Source: Calcarisporiella thermophila CBS 279.70 (taxonomy: Eukaryota; Calcarisporiellomycota). Taken from it: 64,000 bases of DNA. The stretch covers positions 941,762 to 1,005,761 of the forward strand of contig NW_027192195.1 in NCBI RefSeq assembly GCF_041956535.1. The letters run 5' to 3'. This document shows, one piece after another, positions 13,444 through 27,042 of this stretch. A model generated the notes under the pieces. The model ran no database searches. It was not told where the DNA came from and saw only the letters and a list, made by a program, of their open reading frames with translations. The position numbers and the translations under genes were made by a program. Positions within the stretch are counted from its first letter, which is position 1. Every line of letters begins with the position of its first letter.

Positions 13444-13856
13444 AATATCTCAAAATCTCCAATTATGTTGGAGTCATTTGGACAAATCCTCCCAAAGCAC
13501 TTCTTCTTAGCTTGGTGAGATTCCGGCTGTGTATTTGATGTTAGAATTCGTATTTTCTAAACTTGGTTGTCTGTTTGTTCTATGTAAACTCTTTTGAGGA
13601 TGTCATGAATTCAATGAATTGCATTTGTTCGTGTGCTCTTATCCGTTTTTTATATCATCAGAGCTACACTAGTTATGATGGAGTGGAAGAGGGGGCAGGT
13701 ATCTAATTAGCTTTGATTCTGCTTGACAGAGGTCAAACTGTACAGGGGAAATTGTTTGAAAATTTGATTATACGTCCAGCATGTATATATTTATAAATAT
13801 ATATATTGTAAAGCAGCAACATAAAAAAAAACGGGCCAGTTGTAATAATACAGACT
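13444..13856. other. Intergenic between converging actin and glutathione reductase
   Basis: 3' flanks of both genes. A run of alternating A/T with TATATATTTATAAATATATATAT-like character at about 13782-13807 may serve as an efficiency element for polyadenylation. No gene seen. Confidence 0.5.
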
Positions 13857-15819
<1,963 letters not shown>

Positions 15820-17340
15820 TTACTCCAACCTGGATCGTTTGTGCGGTGAATCTATAAAGGAGGGAACAAGTTAGATAAAATTTTCTAAACTTGAGGCTCT
15901 CCTCGTTACACTCAATCTATAACATACCTTCATTATCTGAGGGAAGGACCCCTTCAAAAAAGTCGTCTTGTCGTCGCTTCAAATCCTGTACATCCAAATC
16001 GCTAAAGTCAATATCTGCGCATAATACCTCTTCATCTAGCGGGTCCGCGGACTTTCGGCTATGTCCAGAATCAGGTTCTAGCCTTGAGCCAGCGGAGCTA
16101 GGTTGATTTTGCTCGAATTCTACAAATAACCAGAAATCAATTTAGTTTAAAATATATGAAATTATTATACGAATATTAAATACCAGTATCGTAGGTATTC
16201 TGCTTCATCGTAGCTGGACTCTCATTTGCTTCCGTCCGTTTGGAAGGTGAAACAGAGATAGTGTGAGTAGAGGCTGATTCAGCTGTTGTTTTTGACGCGG
16301 CACTATTGGAGATTGTGAAGTTATGATCATGTCTGAGGATATCACCCACAGAGGACCTGTGCAAGGACGACGTGTCTCCATCAGCACTTCTACCAGAGGC
16401 ACCAGCGCCCTCCATCACCCTCGATTTTACTTTTCCGTCATCTTCGTCTGAAAAATCGTCAAGAACTATTGGGTTACCTTGATTTCCGCCTTAGATAAGA
16501 AAAAGGTTAGTTAGCAGGTAAGTTCGGAAATAAAGATAGCAAGAAAAAAATCGCCCCATACCTTGGTGAACAATGTTCTTCAATTTCCGTAACTGTGAGA
16601 AAGGTTTGGGTCGCATCTGCAACCTAATAACTAGGGGACCCACAAAATCTCGAATGTCGGATTCAAGCAGCTCAGCATATAGATCCATAATAGTGACAAA
16701 TTCGAAATTCAGTGAATCCGGATGCCCCTATAAGAATTAGGGAAATCAAAATTAGTAAGTAAAAATATAAAACAATTGTATTCGTTGAATCACATACCTC
16801 TACAAATGTAAGCTCCATACTGGGAATATCCAAGTAGGCGTATAGCTCTTCGCGCTGATGTGCGTCGGGGATAAATTTATGTTTGAGATAACGTATAGCC
16901 TCCTTTATACTGCACCTTAACAGTTGTTCACTTTCTTGTTCGTCCGCCACACCTTCCATACCGTGCATATTGGGTGTAAAGAGAGGGAGACTTAACTCCT
17001 GATACACAATTTGAATATCGAGATCTTGGGAGGTATTATCCTCCTCGTCTGCGAATGCGTCCTGATCATCTTCCACATCCACAGTTGTCTCCAAATTATC
17101 CGGATCTACTGGTTGAGAACTTACTGGGTGTGGAGATCTGGGAGACAAAGTAGATATCTCGTGTATATCTTTAGCTGCAGCAATAGGAGAAATGGGTGTC
17201 GTAGGAAACTCAGAGTGTATCTCCTTCGGATCAAATTCCTCTAAATTTACAACCTCTGTTGTAGATCCGCCCAGAGAATCAGGGAAACTCATTTCCGACG
17301 GAGATAAAAGATTTGGAATGGTTGTTTCAAGTGCAGTCAT
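15820..17340 (-). CDS. Acidic, probably nuclear protein with a candidate SUMO-interacting motif; unrecognised
   Basis: Five exons (17340-16798, 16727-16562, 16489-16184, 16119-15928, 15851-15820) give 412 residues. Residues 1-130 are acidic and S/T-P rich. Residues about 145-236 form the only compact-looking part, predicted helical: SIKEAIRYLKHKF, DIPSMELTFVEGHPDSL, MDLYAELLESDIRDFVGPLV and RLQMRPKPFSQLRKLKNIV. Then NPIVLDDFSDEDD (about 242-254), a hydrophobic core followed by acids that fits a SUMO-interacting motif. The tail is Ser-rich and ends in a basic patch, HKRSRLE. The ATG at 17340 is used because the frame further upstream lacks one. Exon 3 has two in-frame acceptors 12 bases apart. 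I do not know the family; a chromatin or genome-maintenance role is a guess. Confidence 0.72.
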
Positions 17341-17816
17341 GGGACGGGATGTGAGAGTGAGTTGCGATTTTACTAATACAGAACTGGGATTATCTTTTTT
17401 TTTTATCGTCAATGTTTGCTAGCGGTAAATATATGCCAAGATGACGAGCAGAAGATCCTGTTGGGTCTGAAACAGTGAGGACAAGGAATATAGCGCGAAT
17501 ATACTTTTCCTGATTTGATTATTTGGCTGAAGATTTGATTCGTCTTGCTGTAGCTGTGCTTCGAGGATGGGTGTTTGTGTCGATACGGCGTATGTGTATT
17601 CCTAAAGAGCTATCGAGAGGCAAACAGTAGTTAGTAGTAATCTGTCGGAATATAATGGCTAAGAAAAGAAAGAAAAAAAATAGACATTGGTGGGTTTTAA
17701 ATAAAAAATTTTCTGCCGGCGTCACAGGTAAACCAAATGATATGTGGCTTAGTGACTCTAACCACCTTTTCCATTTTGGAGTGAGCTCTTAAAATAAGCA
17801 ACATAAACTCTTGATC
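17341..17816. promoter_or_regulatory. Divergent promoter region
   Basis: 476 bases between two genes reading outward (acidic protein on -, Cox14-like protein on +). AT-rich; no specific element recognised. Confidence 0.4.
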
Positions 17817-18168
17817 ATGCCTCTTGGAACTCGGATCGCAGATTACGTACATCGCTCATTTGTGCTTGTTCTAGCCGGAACAACAGGTATTTTTTATTCA
17901 TAATGGCTTAACGTTTAGTTTATCATAAGTTTCGAATGTTTTATCTATTTTTACAATAATAGTTTTCGGAGCGATCCAGCTTGGAGTACTCTTCAATGAA
18001 AACTTAAAGCGAAGAGCGGATATGAAAGTACAGAAGCAAGCGGTAAGCATGAACAAATATACTTCTATTTAATTGAGACCAAGTCAATGCTGAAATACTT
18101 GTAACTATCAGAACTCTATTAAAGAAGCACTAAATGCTGCCGATGACAAAGTCGCCGAATCTAAGTGA
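17817..18168 (+). CDS. COX14: Cox14-like small mitochondrial membrane protein
   Basis: A short split gene: exons 17817-17886, 17963-18042 and 18112-18168 give 68 residues. The start MPLGTRIADYVHRSFVLVLAG matches the fungal Cox14 pattern of R-h-x-D-x-x-H-R before a single membrane helix, here running FVLVLAGTTVFGAIQLGVLF. A charged tail follows (NLKRRADMKVQKQ) and the protein ends DDKVAESK. Cox14 is an inner-membrane factor that couples Cox1 synthesis to cytochrome oxidase assembly. All three exons are joined by good GT...AG sites and stay in frame, which is unlikely by chance. The family call rests on a short N-terminal match and topology, so another small mitochondrial membrane protein remains possible. 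Confidence 0.6.
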
Positions 18169-18594
18169 GAGATTTTAAAGGTCATTAGTCCTTTAGCATT
18201 TAAGCGCTATCTCTTGATGATGCGTCCCTAACAAATATTTCAAGAGTGTAAACTATTTCCCCTACCTTTCTAATAGATTTGCTTTATATATTCCATATAT
18301 TTTAGAAAATGTAAAAGTTAAGCTAATGAAAATACAATATCATAGAGAGAAAAGAATAATGAAGCGTTCATCAATATTTATTCGTGCATATCTGATTAGC
18401 AGCAATGTGCGATTAATGAAAATTATTGATGTATATACAGTATACTGTTTTAACCGGATTTCCTTGCTCCCGACCTTTTGGGCTTTCCGGTACATCATTC
18501 GCGGCGCAGTTTGCCGCCATTATGAATCGCGTAAAATTATTCTTAAAGAGAATTGAGCGTATTTTTGCATCGTTGGCATTGGAACTTGACCAAA
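18169..18594. other. Intergenic
   Basis: 3' flank of the Cox14-like gene and promoter of CDC43. A 35-codon frame on the - strand (18413-18520) is noted under rejected items. Confidence 0.45.
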
Positions 18595-20020
18595 ATGGCA
18601 ACCACTGATATACCCGAATTCCTACGTGACCAGCACATTTCATATTTCCGGCGCTGCTTAGTGATGTTGCCAACAGAATACGAAAGAGCGGAAACCACTC
18701 GGTTTGCATCCTAAGGACTAAATTGTTCAGCATTAAACTCTCATAATGCTTATTAACTTTTCATAGAATGACACTTTCCTACTTTGTTCTCGGAGGACTT
18801 AGCTTACTTGATGTTCTCGACAGTGTTATAACGCCAGAGCAGCGCAATGATTGGATCGAATGGATTTACTCTCAACAAGTACATGCGGATACAAGCGATC
18901 CAGGTACATCTTCAATTTCTTCTCCCTTTTTTTTTTCATTAGCGTGCTTCAGTGGCTCACACAATTCGAATTTTCACTGGTTGTATAGAGAGTATCAAGG
19001 CTTGCGGATTCCGTGGAAGCCCTTATTCCGGTGTACCTTTCGGTGTGCATAGTCCTTCCATCGGCCCTTACGACTGTGCCAATATCGCAATGACATACAC
19101 AGCACTGAATAACCTCTTGCTTTTGGGAGATGACTTATCGAGAATAGATCGTAAAGCTATTGTGGGTGCATTGCGGTATTTGCAGCATGAAAATGGCGGG
19201 TAAGCAATAGTTCAGTTCAACAGAAGATTACAGTATCAGGTTAATAACTGAAGTAACTTTAACAGATTTACCCCCACTTATAATAATCGTAATGAATGTG
19301 ACATACGTTTTCTCTATTGTGCTTGTGTGATTTCATATTTTCTTAATGACTGGAGCGGCATCGATATTGACCGTGCCGTTAATTTTGTGCTTTCTTGTCT
19401 CTCGTACGACTTTGGGTTCGGCCAGGAACCTGGGCAGGAGTCTCATGGTGGTCCTACCTACCTTGCCATTGCCTCTTTGCATCTAATGAACCGGATGAAT
19501 GATCTCGGACCATGGAGACGAGAACACATCTTACAGTGGTTGATGGAGAGACAAGTATCAGGATTCGAAGGAAGAGTGAATAAGCCGCCTGATACTTGCT
19601 ATTCCTTTTGGATAGGGGGGGCTCTAGATGTAACTTGACTATATTTCATAGTTCCTTCACTTTGTGGACTATACTTATCTCAAGCCTTTCTAACATAGAT
19701 ACTGGGTGCTTGGCGGATGATAGACTCCGAAGCAAATCATGCGTTCTTAATGCAAACGCAGTCCAAGCGGATTGGCGGCTTCAGCAAACTTCCCGAGATT
19801 CCCTATCCCGGTTAGATATCCATTTTGACTCCTCGTGTCATTCTAATATATTGCTTATCCATGCCTGGTCTCCTATATAGATGTTATGCATTCCTATTTG
19901 GGGATTGCTGGATTGGCCATTATTCGCACGCCAAATATTGTAGAGCTGGATTGTGCTGTAAATTTGCCTCGAAAAACTGTAGAGTGGGCAAAAAAAACAA
20001 TTCCATTTTGGAGGAAGTAA
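18595..20020 (+). CDS. CDC43: Geranylgeranyltransferase type I beta subunit
   Basis: Six exons (18595-18701, 18767-18903, 18953-19199, 19266-19629, 19699-19810, 19881-20020) give 368 residues, matching the usual 370-380. With the shared alpha subunit it prenylates CaaL-type proteins such as Rho GTPases. Diagnostic stretches: GFRGSPYSGVPF, YDCANIAMTYTAL, LSYDFGFGQEPGQESHGG and NKPPDTCYSFWIGG. The zinc ligands are the Asp and Cys of PPDTCYSFW and the His of DVMHSYLGIAGL. The internal prenyltransferase repeats are intact. For exon 3 the splice uses the second AG (18951-18952); the first AG, at 18941, would break the frame. No neighbouring gene shares its pathway. Confidence 0.94.
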
Positions 20021-20333
20021 CTCGCTTGCTTCAAGGGTAGGATGAGTTATAAATCAACCTTTTTATTATATTGTAATTATTAAATTCCACTGTTTTCTAA
20101 ACGGGAATACCTCTCTGCATTTGATAAAAGAGTAATTAAAGCACCTCGTACGATTTGATGCAATTGGTTTTGAAGACAGAATTATTTGAGCACTTTAATA
20201 ATATTTTCTCTGGCACAACAACCATATTCAAATGATTCGAGGAGGCATAGTAGCGAGCTATGCTGTTGCCCAACCCATTTTCTGTTAATCATGGTATCCA
20301 TAGGAATAAGATCGAAAAACTAGAAATCAGCCA
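20021..20333. other. Intergenic between converging genes
   Basis: 3' flanks of CDC43 and the first tandem membrane-protein gene. Nothing else seen. Confidence 0.5.
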
Positions 20334-21019
20334 TTATTGAAAGTAGGCTGGCGGTGGTTCGTTCAACTCGACTACCGAGCAATAAGGCGGCAATGGCTCG
20401 TCTCTTTGCTCTGTGACTTCAAGTCGATAGGACCAATCCCGTTTATTTTCGACAAGTCGCCATGTTAGTCCCAGCTGAAAATCCTGGTGCTCGAAGAGCT
20501 TTAACAGGGCCTCGAGTCTCTCTTTAAACTACAGTGAATAGTGAGATGAGTAAAATAACTAGAGATTAAGAACGGCCAAACATTTACATTGTTCATTCGG
20601 CGAGTAATGGACCAGCGCTCCATCCAAAGCATCCCCAGGACAATAAAAGAGACGAATATTAGTAGATAGACTAATATTCGTAGCTTGGTGCTGGTAACAA
20701 GTATGCCGGTGGCAAGAATTAGTCCAGAACTAATGGCGAGATAGATCAAACTCAGGCGATCGGTGGGGCATTGACTAGCGGCGGTTTGAAGGCGTTCGAT
20801 GCGGTGGTTCAATTCATCTTGTCCGAGCTTGAGAACGAAAGCGCATAATAAATACTTTGCTAGTTAGCGGAGAGGGAGTGTGTGTTTTTTCTTTACTTTT
20901 TGGACAAGAATGGCGTTGGCGCTAGAATCTTGCACATCGAAGTAGGGATAGCGCACACGAAGGGACGGACGCTTAAGCCTCCAGGAGGTAAGCACATGGC
21001 AGTCAGCATTCTCCCGCAT
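20334..21019 (-). CDS. Two-helix membrane protein with PY motifs, tandem copy A; family not recognised
   Basis: Exons 21019-20897, 20827-20588 and 20528-20334, both introns phase 0, give 185 residues. Exon 1 is a cytosolic-type segment with TSWRLKRPSL and YPYFDVQDS. Exon 2 begins LGQDELNHRIERLQ, then CPTDR, and holds two adjacent membrane helices (LSLIYLAISSGLILATGILV and ILVYLLIFVSFIVLGMLW) joined by a tight STKLR turn; ERW and basic residues follow. Exon 3 is hydrophilic and carries LPPY (about 167-170) and PPAY (about 180-183), the kind of PY motif bound by WW domains of Nedd4/Rsp5 ubiquitin ligases. Exon lengths 123, 240 and 195 match copies B and C. The start is the only in-frame ATG. 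Function unknown; an adaptor-like role is inference. Confidence 0.75.
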
Positions 21020-21520
21020 TTTTGTAGTGCCATCACTACCCTGAAGGAGTGGGGATAAAGAATAAGTCCATCTCAAGAAGGGGAAAACAAAAGAAGGGAT
21101 TTATATAGTAGACGAATGCGAACGTTCGTGAAACACACCCTAATCCCATTTTGTTAGGGTTGCAAAACAAATTTTAAACAAAAGGGATATTTTTGTAAAG
21201 AGCCGTTTGGATAACTCTATGTAGGTACCCTGCGCAAAACACAGCACGTACACCTTATCTAATTGTTTCAAACCATACAGTTTGCAAACGCCAGCGGATA
21301 TCCCCTACACAACATTCAGGGTGCTATTACACAAAAGCAGTCAGATGGGCGCATATTCATTATTCCGAAATATGCTTAAAGTGGAAAACTTCAATTGAGG
21401 GAATTGACAGTTTGTTTATAGTCATAGCTCGACGCTTTATTTTTCCCACAATCAAAAGATTATCGTTTATTAATTAGTATTTGCACCGAGCAGACTATCC
21501 TTCTCCCCCTATAGACTCAT
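21020..21520. other. Intergenic between tandem copies A and B
   Basis: About 500 bases holding the promoter of copy A and the 3' end of copy B. No gene or strong repeat seen. Confidence 0.5.
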
Positions 21521-22211
21521 TCATGGGGTGTAATCCGGGGGCTCCTCGCTCGTTTCTACAGTCAAGCAGTAGCGTGGCAAATGTTCTTCAGCATCACTTT
21601 CTAAGACCCTAATATAATAGGCTTGCTCTTTACTAATATATTCTAGGCACCATTTAAGACGGATGGGATAGTCAAGTTCTTCGAATGTTATCAGCACGAG
21701 CTCGAGTTTCTCTTTGAACTAGTTTTTGCCCCAGTGTATTAGGAAACGGAAACGGAAACGAAAAATAAAAAGGATTACTTACTTTTTTATTCCTGAGAGG
21801 AAGCTTCAGCCTCTCAACGCCCAGAACTAGAAAAAATATAAAGGCTATACTAAGCAGAACGTATAGAGCGATGCGCAGCTTCGCGTTTGTTGCAACAATG
21901 CCTGCGGCAAGCGTAAGAACAGATCCTGCCGTCAGTAGGACCAGTGTTGGGCGGTCCGTTGGACAGGTTTTCGCTAGAGCCTGGAGCCTGTCAATGCGTT
22001 CACGGAGGGCGACTTGGCCAAGCTTTATGCAAAAATATCATGTTAAAAGGATAAATTATTACAATAGCTCGAAATGGGCAAGTCTTACCTTTGTAAGGAT
22101 CAAAGTGCTCTCTTCCGAACCGATGTCGAAATAGGGCTTTTTTAGCGTGAAACTCTTGCATACTAACTTCCATGAGGCAAGTGTTCCACTCTCCTCGATC
22201 ACTTCCAACAT
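21521..22211 (-). CDS. Two-helix membrane protein with PY motifs, tandem copy B; family not recognised
   Basis: Exons 22211-22089, 22022-21783 and 21718-21521 give 186 residues; exons 1 and 2 are exactly the length of those in copy A (123 and 240 bases). Exon 1 has TLASWKLVCKSF and KKPYFDIGSEES. Exon 2 starts LGQVALRERIDRLQ, has CPTDR and NAKLRI, and two helices (about VLLTAGSVLTLAAGIVA and ALYVLLSIAFIFFLVLG). Exon 3 starts FKEKLELVLITF and carries LPRY (about 168-171) and PPDY (about 181-184), in the same spacing as copy A. Protein divergence between copies is high while exon structure is fixed, which suggests an old tandem duplication kept under selection. Function unknown. Confidence 0.75.
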
Positions 22212-22635
22212 AAGTAGTGGGAGAGAAACTAGAAGGGAGACCTTCGATACCCTCACGGCCTTGATATATATTTACGTTCATATTCAAGTCCCATTTCACG
22301 AGCATGACACATTTTCAATACCAAACCCTAAATTGCGCAATTTTTTCGAGTATTAATTTTAGCTGCAAATTGGCATGCCGATGCCAATCTGCTCCTCATT
22401 CTCAGAAGTTGACCGACTCTAAATTTCTACAAAAGGAACATGGAGACTGCAGCTTTTGATATGCAAAATATGATATGATTATTAAAATGGAAGCCTTAAC
22501 AAAGAGATTACACTAATACAAACGAAGAATACAAAATACAACGAAACAGATACCATTTCCTTGCTCTGTAATGACAAACCACGGCCAAAGCTCATCTTAC
22601 TATTCCCCATGATTGTGGCAACATCTTTTGCGGAC
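22212..22635. other. Intergenic between tandem copies B and C
   Basis: Promoter of copy B and 3' flank of copy C. No gene seen. Confidence 0.5.
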
Positions 22636-23358
22636 TTAGGGAGTGTAATTTGGTAATGTTTCCCCTACTTCCATGACACAATACGGCGGCAATGGCTCTA
22701 CAGCTTCATCGTCTATAGCTATTGTTTCGGTGCTTTCAGAGATTTTGACAACACATATCGGCACTTTTTCATCGTAACTGAGCTCCCACTTTAAACTCGC
22801 TTGGGAAAGTTCATATTGATTAAATGTGGATAGCAGCTCTTCCATTTTTATTCTAAACTTTTTTAACCTTTCTAGTTAGCACAAAAAGCCAGGTAAATAA
22901 ATACAAAATCAACGCTTACCGTCTTTCTTCTTCGCGGTAATAACCATCGCTCCAACCCCAGTGTAACAAACCAGATGCCTGCAATCGCCATTAAACCGTA
23001 TGCTGCAAGTTTCATATCGTTATGTCCTAATAGCACGATGGATGAGGCCAGAGACCCCGTTCCTATAAGTAGGAACAGGAAACTGAGACGATTCGTGGGA
23101 TAGGCTGCTGCCATGGACTGAAGACGTGAAATGCGGTTGTCATAGATAGGCTGCTCGAGCTTAAGAGAGGGAGAAGGAGGGAGGGAGAAACAAAAAAAGT
23201 GCTATTAGTCAGAGAGAACTACCTATATGCTACCAAGCAACATTTACTCTATCGAGCAGAACTGCTCGGCGGCTCTTCTCCAAATCATAGAAACATGGGG
23301 TGAGTAGACCAAAGTACGGCCGTACTAACTGCCAGGACGCTATAGTGTTTCTGCACAT
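22636..23358 (-). CDS. Two-helix membrane protein with PY motifs, tandem copy C; family not recognised
   Basis: Exons 23358-23248, 23159-22920 and 22857-22636 give 190 residues. Exon 1 (TIASWQLVRPYF, then CFYDLEKSRRAVLLDR) is 12 bases shorter than in A and B if the ATG at 23358 is the start; a longer in-frame start at 23532 exists. Exon 2 is again exactly 240 bases: SRLQSMAAAYPTNR, then two helices (FLFLLIGTGSLASSIVLL and LAAYGLMAIAGIWFVTLG) and ERW. Exon 3 begins FRIKMEELLSTF, aligned with FKERLEALLKLF of copy A, and carries LPPY (about 173-176) and LPNY (about 185-188). The apparent ATG at 22845 lies inside exon 3 and is not the start. Function unknown. Confidence 0.72.
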
Positions 23359-24294
23359 GATTCTATCTATATCCAAGGTCAAGCAGCTAGGAGGTAAAGG
23401 AGGCGAGTGCGTCTCAGATTGAGTAATAACGCTGGTATAGTAAGAAATTAATATATATATACTCCAAATAGATCTAAATCGAGACAAAATCGCGCAAAGT
23501 TGTACACGGTAAAAATTGTAAGTGTGACACATTGGTTTTGGAGGTTGCGGAAAAATACGCGAGCAAGCATCTCACAACGAGGGCCGTGAAAAACCATCTT
23601 CTGAAAGGGCCACGCAAAAATTTCAGTCGGCTTAGAAATAAGTGTACATCACCGACGAATAAGTGTTGAATAGGAAAAAAAAATGGTGCTCAACCCTCGT
23701 ATATTAGCAGAAATTACTGCGCAAAGCGTTCCACTAAAAGGCCACACAAACCGGACTAGGAGAGGGCCGTGAAAACCTCTCGATGGGCCGTGAAATATCT
23801 TGATGGGCCATGAAAACATCTCAAAGGGCCATGAAAATATCTAAATGGGCCATGAAAAGAACTTTAAGGAACGATTCATCTAATGGTTTGCTTAGTCATA
23901 GACGACAGTAGAGGAATCACTCGTGCAAAGGGAATAAATGACGCATAAAAGTTCGTCCATTTTATGAGCCATAAGGAGAGCTGATTCCAGAAAAGAACCC
24001 TCGTGGATAGGATTTGAGAGCCACGAGATTGCTAGTTCGGTGAAAGTTATACTTCAACTGAAGGAGTTGAGGGGAACAAATCAAGATCAATACCATTTTA
24101 AAAAATAATAAAACAAAGTCCGTAGTTTATGAAAGTGAAAAAAAAAAGATCATGCAACAATAACAAGAGAAAGGCACTAAGGAAATATACAGAAAAAAAA
24201 AGAGCCCGTGAAATATTTAATAGAAGATATTAGCACAAGAAAGTGAAATATGGGTGAATATTGGTATCTAAAGAGAGAATATAAAAGTCTCAGC
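23359..24294. other. 936-base intergenic segment with minisatellite
   Basis: Between copy C and CDC7. Contains the repeat listed below, two further copies of its core at about 23581 and 23607, and A-rich sequence at 24060-24250. No gene seen. Confidence 0.5.
23764..23867. repeat. Minisatellite: five tandem 20-21 bp units
   Basis: Five consecutive units start at 23764, 23785, 23805, 23826 and 23847. The consensus is GGGCC(A/G)TGAAAA followed by a variable part resembling NATCTNAAT. Related single copies GGGCCGTGAA and GGGCCACGCAA lie at 23581 and 23607. It is not in any recognised coding frame. Confidence 0.8.
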
Positions 24295-25894
<1,600 letters not shown>

Positions 25895-27042
25895 TTAGTT
25901 GAGCAGAATTGCTATGCTGTAATGGAAAACCGAGAAAGAAAGGATCTGTGAAGTAAATGCTATATTGCAATTATTATTTTTTTCGTGAGACCCCAATGGC
26001 TTTGATTTTTTCGCGTCGAATGAAATAAACCTATTGCTATTTTTCGCGTTTTCGTGTTATTTTATTTTAATATTTTTTATTTTATTTCATAGGGGCAACA
26101 CCGTTTTAATAACCTAAATGCCCGAATTTTCTTTGAAGAATATGTAAAGAATCTGGTCACCAGTTGTAGCCTTCAAAGATCTGGCAGGAGGAGCAAATCT
26201 GGATGAAGAGTGCGAGATTATAAGACTTGAGAGAGTTATAATTGAATCTCCTCAGACTGTAATCCTCAACTGAATTAGCTCTAGATATGAAACTGGAAAT
26301 TACAAAAGACATGCTGCCATGAAGCAAAATCAAGAATTCGAGGTTGCTGTCAACGCGTCCTCTCCACTTACTAGAGTAGAGCACATTATTTGAAACTGCC
26401 CTTGGACAGAGAATCGAAGATTGAATCCCCCACAAAATATTCGTATATCCCCTGTTTTTTAGTTGTTTTTATTGTCATTGTCATCATTTGAGAACAAATT
26501 AGCATTTGTTTTCAAATATGTTTTAAAACTATTATTATGGGACAATTGACCTTAGCCGTGGTTATATCTGGTCGGTTCAAATGGCTCCACTTCAAGGGTA
26601 TGTCCTGTACTAAACGTGAGGCCGATGCATGGCCCATTCTAAACATCAACACTGGAGGAATGAAGAGTTTGCACAGTGCAGATGTAGAGATTCAGTGCAT
26701 CCTCCGTTTGTATTAATGCAGATGATACACTTAAAATATTGGAGGATGCGTTAATGCATCCAGATTTTCCCAAAGATTCGTTTGAATTACCTAAAGCGGG
26801 CAGTGCGAATTATTAACGGATTTCCCATTCTCTCATGGCTTATGAATCTGAGCAAGTAGAAATCAGCAAATCCGAACCCCAAAACGGGCGATGAAGAGCA
26901 GTTTTTCAATACACACCTAATCACCAGAACATATCCGTCATTCCTCTCTAAACCAGTATTCTCTTCTCTCTCCATCTCCAGTATTACATTTCCAGAACAT
27001 ATCATTTCTAACGGCCTTTGTGACTCTTGCAATTTTTGGAAA
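25895..27042. other. 1.15 kb divergent upstream region
   Basis: Between CDC7 (-) and the CBM48 gene (+). T-rich and A-rich; several short open frames but none with coding character or splice support. Promoters for both genes are expected here. Confidence 0.45.

Noticed and set aside
18413-18520. 35-codon - strand frame starting MAANCAANDVPESPKG
   Set aside because: Looks protein-like at its start but the end is AT-rich and no acceptable exon could be joined to it.
26560-26610. GGTTCAAAT-like T-loop word suggesting a tRNA
   Set aside because: The candidate A and B boxes are too close and no cloverleaf with paired acceptor stem could be drawn.
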